Virus record (IMG/VR): IMGVR_UViG_3300030110_001274 | Coordinates: 11,887 to 50,085 of that record | DNA: 38,199 bases | Reading direction: 5' to 3' (one strand) | Source of the DNA: a virus | Shown here: positions 31,480-38,199 of the stretch, in pieces | How the letters are laid out: each line of letters starts with the position of its first letter | Numbering within the stretch: position 1 is the stretch's first letter | Notes under the pieces: model-generated | Database searches by the model: none | The model's input: the letters and a program-made list of their open reading frames with translations, nothing else | What the model was told of the DNA's origin: nothing | Program-made: the position numbers and the translations under genes

Positions 31480-31530
31480 AGATTTCCCAAGGGAAAAACC
31501 GGGGCGACGACGGGAGACTGAACTCGCCCC
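31453..31530 (+). promoter_or_regulatory. cluster of three hairpins before the primase gene
   Basis: Three inverted repeats follow one another: AGTAC...GTACT with an inner GCG/CGC (31453-31477, overlapping the stop of the previous gene), TTTCCC-AA-GGGAAA (31483-31496), and GGGGCGA...TCGCCCC (31501-31530, 16-base loop). The GC-rich third stem stands out in this AT-rich genome. There is no T-run after it, so an RNA processing site, stability element or attenuator is likelier than a simple terminator. Confidence 0.4.
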
Positions 31531-31552
31531 ACAAGAATAAAGGAATTATAGA

Positions 31553-33064
31553 ATGAAGTTTAAAAATATATTTGAAGGATTAAAAATTGCTTATGGTCAA
31601 TATCAGAAGGGAGACCGAGAAGAAAATGGAAAACAAAAAGGAAAAGCTTTTATTGTTAGGAAAGAAGTTACAGATGATCTATGGAAAAATCATATCGAAG
31701 GTAAAGGACCTGCATTGGGAATTATCCCAATTACCGAGTCCAATAATTGTAAGTGGGGCTGCATTGATATTGATGAGTATAATCTCAATCATAGTAATCT
31801 TATATCTAGGATCAGGAATTTAAAATTACCACTTGTTGTTTGTCGCTCCAAATCTGGTGGCGCGCACGTGTTTTTATTTACTAAAGACTTTGTGCCTGCC
31901 ATCAGAATGCAAAAGACATTAAAGAAAATGGCTAAAGGTCTTGGTTATGAAGGCTGTGAGATTTTTCCAAAACAAAGTGAAATATTAGTAGAACGTGGAG
32001 ACACTGGTAACTTTCTTAATTTACCATATTACAATGGTACAAATGGTTTACGATATGCTCTTGATGATAATGGTAAAGCTGCTAGTTTAGAATCATTCTA
32101 TTCTATGTATGACCAATATGTACAAGAGAAATTAGAAGAAATAAAAGTAGTAGAAACAAAGGTAGTAGATTCATTTCCTGATGGACCACCTTGTTTAAAT
32201 AAATTAGCAGAGACAGGTTTTGGAGAAGGTGCAAGAAACAATGCACTATTTAATATTGCAGTATATTACAAACAAGCTAAGCCAGATACTTGGGAAGATG
32301 AGTTAGTAAAAGCAAATCAAAATTATGTGACACCACCACTAAGTAATACAGAAGTACAACAACTAATTAAATCAGTAAACAGAAAAGGTTATGACAAGTA
32401 TAGATGTAAAGATGCACCTATAAATGCAGTATGCCAATCAGGTTTATGTAGAACAAAAAAGTTTGGTGTTGGTTATGGTGAAGAAGAAATGCCAATATTA
32501 GGAAACTTAACAAAATATACTTCTAAACCACCACAATGGTTTTTAAATGTAAACGAAGACAGAATAGAATTAAAATCAGAACAACTTTATAGCTCACCTT
32601 TATTTGCATTGGCATGTTTAGATCAAGCTAATTTAGTTGTGCCTGTTCCTAAACCAAAAGATTGGAAACAATTATATTTAAAACCATTACTAGAAAATTT
32701 ACAAGAAGTAGAACCTTTAGCTTCTTTAGATCCAAACAATGAGATTATGGATTTACTACAAGACTGGACAACTAATAGACAGAACGCAAGAACAATGGAT
32801 GATATATTTAATAAATTACCTTTTACAGATAGCAGTAGAGAGTACACATATTTTAGAATGGAAGACTTTTTTAATTTTTGTAAGAAAAACAATTGGGAAT
32901 TAGATAAAACTAAAACAGGTAATCTAATAAAACAACTTGATGTGTTTGTTGATGAGGTTCGTTTAGAAGTTAAGAAACAACACCCAAGGTTAATACAAAT
33001 AAAAGCATTAAAGAAAGTAGAAGCAAGTGTGTCTAATGTAAAATATCAGGAGGATAATTTTTAA
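31553..33064 (+). CDS. archaeo-eukaryotic-type DNA primase (TOTE-like AEP domain)
   Basis: A 503 aa protein. Residues ~1-175 carry an AEP primase fold: CIDIDEY with catalytic Asp72 and Asp74, SKSGGAHVFLF with His105, and a later GNFLNLPYY segment. This combination matches the AEP domain first described in TOTE systems and common in phages. Residues ~205-305 form a helical domain ending in a Cys cluster (C285, C294, C299) that could bind zinc. Residues ~320-503 are charged and unassigned. It should make primers for the family A polymerase. No helicase domain is fused, unlike T7 gp4. Confidence 0.75.
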   Translation: MKFKNIFEGLKIAYGQYQKGDREENGKQKGKAFIVRKEVTDDLWKNHIEGKGPALGIIPITESNNCKWGCIDIDEYNLNHSNLISRIRNLKLPLVVCRSKSGGAHVFLFTKDFVPAIRMQKTLKKMAKGLGYEGCEIFPKQSEILVERGDTGNFLNLPYYNGTNGLRYALDDNGKAASLESFYSMYDQYVQEKLEEIKVVETKVVDSFPDGPPCLNKLAETGFGEGARNNALFNIAVYYKQAKPDTWEDELVKANQNYVTPPLSNTEVQQLIKSVNRKGYDKYRCKDAPINAVCQSGLCRTKKFGVGYGEEEMPILGNLTKYTSKPPQWFLNVNEDRIELKSEQLYSSPLFALACLDQANLVVPVPKPKDWKQLYLKPLLENLQEVEPLASLDPNNEIMDLLQDWTTNRQNARTMDDIFNKLPFTDSSREYTYFRMEDFFNFCKKNNWELDKTKTGNLIKQLDVFVDEVRLEVKKQHPRLIQIKALKKVEASVSNVKYQEDNF

Positions 33065-33258
33065 TGGGTAAGATTGGAATTAATTGGAAATTTAAATGGT
33101 TAGAGTTAATGCAAGAATATGAAATGGCTGAAGCTACAATAAAAAGATTAGAAAGGAGGTTAAAAAAGTATGAAGACAATAATATTAGGTCCACCAGGAA
33201 CAGGAAAAACAACAACGTTGTTAAACTTAGTAGACGAATTTATTCAGAATGGGATTAG
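33064..33258 (+). CDS. small overlapping ORF, charged coiled-coil-like (64 aa)
   Basis: The frame starts in a TAATG overlap with the primase stop and runs 89 bases into the UvrD-like gene in another frame. Residues 1-38 look like a normal small protein (WLELMQEYEMAEATIKRLER, helical and charged). The rest, inside the helicase gene, is rich in Arg and Asn and looks less natural. The coupled start supports translation, and its mRNA contains the AGGAGG site for the helicase, so it may serve to deliver ribosomes there. Confidence 0.45.
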   Translation: MGKIGINWKFKWLELMQEYEMAEATIKRLERRLKKYEDNNIRSTRNRKNNNVVKLSRRIYSEWD

Positions 33259-34678
33259 ACCAAAACAAATAGGTTATTTTTCTTTTACAAGAAAGGCAGC
33301 CAACGAAGCGGCAGAGAGAGCAGCAAAAAAGTTTGAGTTAGATGTAGATAATGATCTAGAAAATTTTAGAACACTACACTCTTACGCATTTCAAAAGTTA
33401 TCAACAACAAAAGAGAAGATGATGTCGAGTGCAGACTATAAAGAGTTTGGACAGAAGTGTGGAATACCAATCAAAACAGCTAAGTATTCGAACGAAGATG
33501 GAACATTTAATTCAGACAACGAATATTTAACAATTATAAATACAGCAAGAGTTAAGCGTATGGACTTATTAGATTACTATGACTCGCGTACTAATATAAT
33601 AGATGTTGAAAGAAATACACTCTATCTACTGAGCGAGGAACTAAAAAAATTTAAAAAGCAAAAAGGATTAAAAGATTTTACAGACCTCATAGAAGAATTT
33701 ATTGAAAAAGAAATTACATCTACATTTAAAGTTTTATTTATTGATGAAGCACAAGACTTATCAAGAATACAATGGGAAATGGTTAGACAGATATGGCAAG
33801 ATGTAGACAAAACATACATAGCTGGTGATGATGACCAAGCAATATTTAAATGGGCAGGTGCAGATGTTGATCACTTTATATCTTTAAAAAAAGAAGTAGA
33901 TAAAATTGAGACACTAGATCAATCATATAGAATACCAGGTGGTCCTATACATGAATTATCACAAAAAATAATAGGTAATGTACAGAATAGATTTAACAAA
34001 GAATATAAACCTAGAGGAGAAGAAGGTATTTTAAAAAGATATTCTGACGTAACACAGGTAGATATGTCAGAAGGTAATTGGTTGGTGTTAGCATCTGCTA
34101 ACTTTTTTCTAGATGATATAAAAGAATTATGTGAGTTAAGAGGTTGGTATTATCAACACAAAGGTAGAAACTCTATTGATGTTAAATTATTAATGGCTTT
34201 GCAAAACTGGGAGCATTGGAGAAAGGGTGCAATGCTTACACATATTGAGGTCAAAAACATATATCAATATTTAGGCACAAATGTGGCAGATGGATTTAGA
34301 GAAGGTAAATTATTACACTCAGAAGATAAATACAGAATAGAAGATTGTAAAAAAGACTACGGATTACTTACCGACAAGGTATGGTATGAATCGTTCGAAG
34401 GACTTGATAATTTTACAGAAAACTATATAAGAAATATGAGGGCTAACGGTGAGAAGATAAACGCTAATCCTCGTATTAAAATGTCAACAATACATGGAGC
34501 AAAAGGAGGAGAGGCAGAGAAAGTATTAATCTTACAAGATCTTACTAATGCAGCGTTAGAAACTTTTAGTTATGATCCTGATGAATTACATAGATTGTTT
34601 TACACAGGCACAACTAGATCTAAAAAAGAATTACACATAGTAGATCCTAAGAACTTTGATCGAGCTTATATATTATGA
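33170..34678 (+). CDS. UvrD/Rep-like superfamily 1 DNA helicase
   Basis: A 502 aa SF1A helicase with a strong AGGAGG before its ATG. Motif I GPPGTGKTTT (7-16), Ia FSFTRKAANEA (~38-48), TLHSYAF, motif II IDEAQ (D192, E193, Q195), motif III GDDDQAIFKWAGAD (219-232), motif IV LDQSYRIP (~245), motif V STIHGAKGGEAE (~440) and motif VI FYTGTTRSKKEL (~482) are all present. It is shorter than bacterial UvrD (about 720 aa), with reduced 1B/2B subdomains. With the primase and polymerase it probably forms the phage replication machinery, unwinding duplex DNA 3'-5'. The stop overlaps the HNH start by 4 bases (ATGA). Confidence 0.88.
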   Translation: MKTIILGPPGTGKTTTLLNLVDEFIQNGIRPKQIGYFSFTRKAANEAAERAAKKFELDVDNDLENFRTLHSYAFQKLSTTKEKMMSSADYKEFGQKCGIPIKTAKYSNEDGTFNSDNEYLTIINTARVKRMDLLDYYDSRTNIIDVERNTLYLLSEELKKFKKQKGLKDFTDLIEEFIEKEITSTFKVLFIDEAQDLSRIQWEMVRQIWQDVDKTYIAGDDDQAIFKWAGADVDHFISLKKEVDKIETLDQSYRIPGGPIHELSQKIIGNVQNRFNKEYKPRGEEGILKRYSDVTQVDMSEGNWLVLASANFFLDDIKELCELRGWYYQHKGRNSIDVKLLMALQNWEHWRKGAMLTHIEVKNIYQYLGTNVADGFREGKLLHSEDKYRIEDCKKDYGLLTDKVWYESFEGLDNFTENYIRNMRANGEKINANPRIKMSTIHGAKGGEAEKVLILQDLTNAALETFSYDPDELHRLFYTGTTRSKKELHIVDPKNFDRAYIL

Positions 34679-35208
34679 TTGATCCAAGAACAGAAGTACC
34701 GTTAGAAGATGTAGACCCAAGAGTTAGAAAAGGTAAATACACATTATATAAAACAGGTGGCTATCATCCGATGGCAGGCATAGGTGACATAGAAATATAT
34801 AATCAACCTATCTGGCCTTACGTAGCAATAACAGGTGGTCCTGTTAGGAAGAGTGCTAACTATAGAAAGCATCCACAACTTTCTGGATGTATATCTGTAA
34901 CAAAACCTTACGTTAACTATACTGTAGACTCAGAAGAAGGAACAGATAGTGTAAAACAAGTTAGAAGAAAAAGAGTTAAAATATATTTTCACGTGCTAGT
35001 AGGTAAGTTGTGGGGACTGAACCCTAACAATTTAACTTATCAAGCAGGTAAAGTCGTTGTTGATCATATCAACGGAAAAAAATGTGATTACAGACCAGAG
35101 AACTTAAGATTGGCGACTGTGTCTGAAAACTCTATTGGATATCCAAAAGAGAAAATGATGCCAAGAAATATTCTATATTTAAAACTAACAGAAAGTGGGG
35201 ATCTATGA
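34675..35208 (+). CDS. HNH endonuclease
   Basis: A 177 aa protein. The C-terminal half contains an HNH fold of the phage HNH_3 type: YFHVLVGKLW with His106, VVDHINGKKCDYRPENLRLAT with Asp130, His131, Asn133 and Asn143, then SEN. The N-terminal ~95 residues contain the strands expected of a DNA-contacting region (YPYVAITG, SGCISVTKPYVNYTV). Free-standing HNH genes in phages often act as homing-type or nicking enzymes; here it is coupled by ATGA overlaps to the helicase and the next gene, which suggests a settled place in the operon. Confidence 0.8.
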   Translation: MIDPRTEVPLEDVDPRVRKGKYTLYKTGGYHPMAGIGDIEIYNQPIWPYVAITGGPVRKSANYRKHPQLSGCISVTKPYVNYTVDSEEGTDSVKQVRRKRVKIYFHVLVGKLWGLNPNNLTYQAGKVVVDHINGKKCDYRPENLRLATVSENSIGYPKEKMMPRNILYLKLTESGDL

Positions 35209-35489
35209 GAAGAAATCTAACAAAAGAATATTTAGAGACAGCAGTTAAATTAATAACTGGACCAAGAGCAAAAGACTATGGAGATAAAATACAAAACCAT
35301 GCAAACATTGCTAAACTTTGGTCAGCTTATTTAGACAGGGAGATAACAGCACACGATGCTGCTATCCTATTAGGGTTGTTAAAAATAGCGAGAGCTAAAT
35401 TTGGTAATCCTCATGCAGATACATACATTGATGCAGCAGCTTACATGGCTATTGCCGGTGAGTGTAAACTTGAAGGCGACGAAAAATGA
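35205..35489 (+). CDS. DUF6378-like small helical protein
   Basis: A 94 aa all-helical protein: RNLTKEYLETAVKLITGPRA, then KDYGDKIQNHANIAKLWSAYL, ITAHDAAILLGLLKIARAKF and DTYIDAAAYMAIAGE. The pattern 'YGD...N...IA.LWSAYL' and 'D.YID.A.Y.A.A' matches the DUF6378 family as I remember it. The spacing of acidic residues and its place next to a polymerase suggest possible relation to MazG-like nucleotide pyrophosphatases, but that is speculation. It is joined by ATGA overlaps to both neighbours, so it is a full member of the replication operon. Confidence 0.7.
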   Translation: MRRNLTKEYLETAVKLITGPRAKDYGDKIQNHANIAKLWSAYLDREITAHDAAILLGLLKIARAKFGNPHADTYIDAAAYMAIAGECKLEGDEK

Positions 35490-37348
35490 GAACTGTTCAA
35501 CCACCATTATTTACTCCTGAAACAGAATGGGTAATGCCGGATGAACTTAAAGATCTTACACAGTACAAAGAGATAGCTGTAGACTTAGAGACTAACGACC
35601 CGCAACTAACTACACTTGGAGCGGGGAACGTGGTTGGTCGAGGTCATATTGCAGGTATCGCTTTGGCTGTAGAAGGTTGGTCAGGTTATTATCCAATAGG
35701 TCATGAGAATGGTGGCAACATGGATACAACGTTAGTATTTAGTTGGCTAAGAGATATATTTAAAGATCCAAACAAAACATTTATCTTTCACAATGCAATG
35801 TATGATGTGTGCTGGTTAAGATCAGTAGGTATAATAATTAAAGGTAAGATTGTAGATACAATGATAGCTGCATCATTAATAAATGAAAACAGATTATCAT
35901 ATAGATTAGATTCACTAGCAAAACAATATGTTGGTAAAGGTAAAGACGAAAAAGTTTTACAAGCAGCAGCAAAAGCATGGGAAGTAGATCCTAAAAAAGA
36001 TTTATGGAAACTTCCTGCAATGTTTGTAGGTCAGTATGCAGAACAAGATGCTGAAGCTACATTAAATTTATGGCAAAGATTAGAAGTAGAATTATACTCA
36101 GAAGAACTTACATCTATATTTGATTTAGAATTAAAATTATTTCCTTGTCTTGTAGACATGAGATTTAAAGGTGTACGTGTAGATTTAGATAGAGCAAATG
36201 AAATTAAACAAAATCTTATAAAACAAGAAAAAGATATATTACAAAAGATAAAACAAATAACTAATGTAGATGTAGAGATATGGGCTGCAGCTTCTATTGC
36301 AAAAGTATTTGATAAATTAAAATTACCTTATGATAGAACAGAAAAGACAGGTGCTCCTAGTTTTACAAAAAACTTTTTAGCTAATCATCCACACGAAATA
36401 GCAAAAGACATAGCTAATTGTAGAGAGTTAAACAAAGCTAACACTACATTTATAGACACTATAATGAAACATGAACACAAAGGTAGAATACATGCAGATA
36501 TAAATCAAATTAGATCAGATGCTGGTGGCACAGTTACTGGTAGGTTTAGTATGTCAAACCCAAATCTACAGCAGATACCTGCAAGACATAAAGATTTAGG
36601 ACCAATGATAAGATCTATATTTATACCTGAAGAAAATACTAAATGGGGTACATTTGACTACTCACAACAAGAACCTAGAATATTAGTACATTACGCAAAA
36701 CTGCAGAATTTACCTGGTGTTGATGAAATTGTAGCTTCATACAAGGCCGGAGACGCTGATTTCCATCAGGTCGTGGCCGATATGGCAGGCATAGAACGGA
36801 AGCAAGCCAAGACTATTAATTTAGGTCTTATGTATGGAATGGGTAAAAATAAATTAATGGCAGAGCTAGGATTAATGAAAGACTCTGCAGAAAAACTAAT
36901 TGGACAATATCATAGAAAGGCACCATTTGTTAAAAGACTTATGGATGATGTTATGCGCAAAGCAAACGATAGAGGTAAGATAAGAACACTATTAGGTAGA
37001 GCATGTCATTTTGATTTATGGCAACCTGTACAATTTGGTGTTTACAAACCCTTACCATTAGAAGCAGCAAGAAAAGAATACGGAGATCATTTGCGAAGAG
37101 CTTTCACATACAAAGCATTAAATAGATTGATACAAGGATCAGCTGCTGATATGACTAAAAAAAGTATGGTAGCATTATATGAAAATGGTATAGTGCCACA
37201 TATACAAATTCATGATGAAGTTGATATATCAGTTGAGTCAGATAAAAAAGCTGAAGAAATTACAAAAATAATGGAATCAGCTGTCGAGTTAAAAGTTCCT
37301 AATAAAGTTGATTATGACAGCGGAGACAATTGGGGACAAATAAAATGA
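35486..37348 (+). CDS. family A DNA polymerase with 3'-5' exonuclease
   Basis: A 620 aa replicative polymerase. Exonuclease: Exo I DLE (Asp33, Glu35), Exo II FHNAMYD (Asp107), Exo III YAEQD (Tyr184, Asp188), so proofreading looks intact. Polymerase: motif A FDYSQQEPR (Asp391), motif B RKQAKTINLGLMYG, motif C IHDEVD (His576, Asp577, Glu578). In motif B the residue equivalent to E. coli Pol I Phe762 is Leu446; in viral polymerases Leu here has been linked to slower, more accurate synthesis and to temperate-type lifestyles. There is no 5'-3' exonuclease domain, as usual in phages. Bases 36741-36810 are 56% GC. Confidence 0.92.
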   Translation: MRTVQPPLFTPETEWVMPDELKDLTQYKEIAVDLETNDPQLTTLGAGNVVGRGHIAGIALAVEGWSGYYPIGHENGGNMDTTLVFSWLRDIFKDPNKTFIFHNAMYDVCWLRSVGIIIKGKIVDTMIAASLINENRLSYRLDSLAKQYVGKGKDEKVLQAAAKAWEVDPKKDLWKLPAMFVGQYAEQDAEATLNLWQRLEVELYSEELTSIFDLELKLFPCLVDMRFKGVRVDLDRANEIKQNLIKQEKDILQKIKQITNVDVEIWAAASIAKVFDKLKLPYDRTEKTGAPSFTKNFLANHPHEIAKDIANCRELNKANTTFIDTIMKHEHKGRIHADINQIRSDAGGTVTGRFSMSNPNLQQIPARHKDLGPMIRSIFIPEENTKWGTFDYSQQEPRILVHYAKLQNLPGVDEIVASYKAGDADFHQVVADMAGIERKQAKTINLGLMYGMGKNKLMAELGLMKDSAEKLIGQYHRKAPFVKRLMDDVMRKANDRGKIRTLLGRACHFDLWQPVQFGVYKPLPLEAARKEYGDHLRRAFTYKALNRLIQGSAADMTKKSMVALYENGIVPHIQIHDEVDISVESDKKAEEITKIMESAVELKVPNKVDYDSGDNWGQIK

Positions 37349-37357
37349 GGATTAACT

Positions 37358-38008
37358 ATGGCTTATTTAAATGCAAATATCCCTTTACAATACGCACAAA
37401 TAAGGAGAGAATACCTTTATGACTGTAAAAAACATCATGGAGAAGTTGAAGACTGTATTATCTTCGGTATTACATCGTTGTCAGGCAGGGCTATCTTATT
37501 TCATTCAATTATGGAAAACGGTGCTGTCTTCTATCGTTTACCGATATCTGCGTTTATTCAAAGAGGTTTTGACCCAAAAGAAGTACCTGAATATAGACTT
37601 GATGAGTTACAGCTTTGGAATTGTTTTAGTTATTATCCTGCTGTTACTACTTGGGATTTATTGGGCGGTGTAAACGGCAAATTCTTTGGCAAAGACAAAA
37701 AATTTCACTCAGGTAAGTATATATTCACAGTTGACTGGGGACACCCAGATGCTAATATACTAAATTCTGATCATTCAGAGATTCCGCATGAACATAAATG
37801 CGCACATATCATAGCCCTAAATGATGGGAACTATGCAGCACAACCTAACAATCGTATAATTTGGGACCTACCTTCTTTTACAGTTAAAGATGAGGTGCCA
37901 GATTGGAAAGTTCAAACTACAGAGTGGAGTGTAGAGGACACAGGTAAATGGATAACAGAAGATTCTGATAGATTCTTCTATGATATTAAGGAGAAAAAAA
38001 ATGATTAA
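37358..38008 (+). CDS. widespread conserved phage protein, unassigned
   Basis: A 216 aa protein in a family found beside phage replication genes: MAYLNANIPLQYAQIRREYL, then DCIIFGITSLSGRAILFH, NGAVFYRLPISAF, LWNCFSYYPAVTTWDLL, IFTVDWGHPD and the Asn/Pro-rich GNYAAQPNNRI. The conservation of Trp, His and Asp residues hints at a real activity, but none is known to me and no catalytic set is obvious. It follows the polymerase after 9 bases with a GAGG ribosome binding site. The C-terminus is lysine-rich and overlaps the next small gene by 8 bases. Confidence 0.65.
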   Translation: MAYLNANIPLQYAQIRREYLYDCKKHHGEVEDCIIFGITSLSGRAILFHSIMENGAVFYRLPISAFIQRGFDPKEVPEYRLDELQLWNCFSYYPAVTTWDLLGGVNGKFFGKDKKFHSGKYIFTVDWGHPDANILNSDHSEIPHEHKCAHIIALNDGNYAAQPNNRIIWDLPSFTVKDEVPDWKVQTTEWSVEDTGKWITEDSDRFFYDIKEKKND

Positions 38009-38069
38009 GTGGATTAAAAAGTGGATTAAAAGATACACTGATTGGATTTTTAAAGATTTTTATAAGTAA
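38001..38069 (+). CDS. tiny amphipathic peptide (22 aa)
   Basis: A 22-codon frame starting inside the end of the previous gene (8-base overlap), with GGAG-like sequence 8-12 bases upstream, and ending in TAATG with the next gene. The peptide has many Lys, Trp, Ile and Phe (KWIKKWIKR, DWIFKDFYK), an amphipathic cationic-aromatic helix as seen in membrane-active peptides. It is supported by the coupled junctions, but its size makes it uncertain. Confidence 0.4.
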   Translation: MIKWIKKWIKRYTDWIFKDFYK

Positions 38070-38199
38070 TGGCTAAAAAAACTAAAAGTAAATTATCCAG
38101 GTTTGAATGGGTAAAAAAGAACATAGTAATTGTACCTGTTGTGGCTGCAATATTAGCCGGAACATTTACATCTGTAAGATATGTTCTTAATCTTACTGA
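38069..38199 (+). CDS. small membrane protein, 3' end cut by the window edge
   Basis: The frame starts at a TAATG overlap and is open to the right edge (43 complete codons). It has a basic N-terminus (MAKKTKSKLSRFEWVKK) and one membrane segment (IVIVPVVAAILAGTFTSVRYVL). The final two bases GA belong to an incomplete codon, so the visible 'tga' at the edge is out of frame and not its stop. Small membrane proteins with this layout are common in phage early operons; function unknown. Confidence 0.5.
   Translation, partial: MAKKTKSKLSRFEWVKKNIVIVPVVAAILAGTFTSVRYVLNLT

Noticed and set aside
38069-38199. The frame open at the right edge would continue in register into the frame at the left edge if the window were circular, making an 83 aa protein.
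   Set aside because: This happens by chance one time in three, and the window lacks terminase, portal and capsid genes, so it is better read as a partial genome.
1-38199. tRNA genes, CRISPR arrays, insertion sequences, attachment sites, integrase or phage RNA polymerase.
   Set aside because: None was recognised when reading both strands; the only repeats seen are the coding cassettes and the 66-base units.

Overview
This window reads as part of the genome of a short-tailed marine bacteriophage (podovirus-like). The DNA is strongly AT-rich. Genes are packed almost end to end, and many proteins belong to families I know from uncultured marine phages and SAR11 (Pelagibacter) phages. The host is therefore probably an AT-rich marine bacterium such as SAR11; this is inference, because no host-derived gene is present. 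No terminase, portal, scaffold, major capsid protein, RNA polymerase, integrase or tRNA is seen. The window is therefore an incomplete genome, and both ends cut through open reading frames.

Layout. (1) 1-3577: tail/neck structural genes, with two small beta-rich proteins, a P22 gp4-like neck protein, a virion protein, an SU10-type adaptor, and two widespread marine-phage structural proteins. (2) 3577-13680: the most striking region, a three-gene receptor-binding/tail-fibre cassette present three times in tandem. Each copy has an Ig-like protein, a LamG+SPRY lectin-like protein, and a 350-360 aa tail protein with three internal units. The third copy also carries a cupredoxin-like domain with a full set of copper ligands. 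(3) 13684-17273: two proteins built from exact 22-residue repeats, another tail protein, and a P22 gp10-like tail hub/stabilisation protein. (4) 17273-27209: small virion accessory proteins, then four large putative internal (ejected) virion proteins, the last of 1387 aa. (5) 27209-27909: lysis pair, a small coiled-coil/membrane protein (holin-like) overlapping an M15 peptidase endolysin.

(6) 27910-29644, minus strand: an SNF2-type helicase followed by two small membrane/exported proteins, converging on the lysis genes. (7) From about 29690 to the end, plus strand: the replication module. It holds two unassigned early proteins, a possible ssDNA-binding protein, an archaeo-eukaryotic-type primase, a UvrD-like helicase, an HNH endonuclease, a DUF6378-like protein, a family A DNA polymerase carrying leucine at the position equivalent to E. 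coli Phe762, a widespread hypothetical protein, and two small membrane-type or amphipathic proteins.

Regulation. The minus-strand helicase unit and the plus-strand replication unit diverge from one short region (29645-29708) holding two fully overlapping sigma70-like promoters. The late genes appear to form one long transcription unit: 21 junctions use a TAATG stop/start overlap. A hairpin at 27913-27934 sits where the late unit meets the minus-strand unit. The only sizeable gaps are 19652-19743 (promoter-like sequence) and 31480-31552 (GC-rich hairpins). No gene-free stretch exceeds 100 bases.
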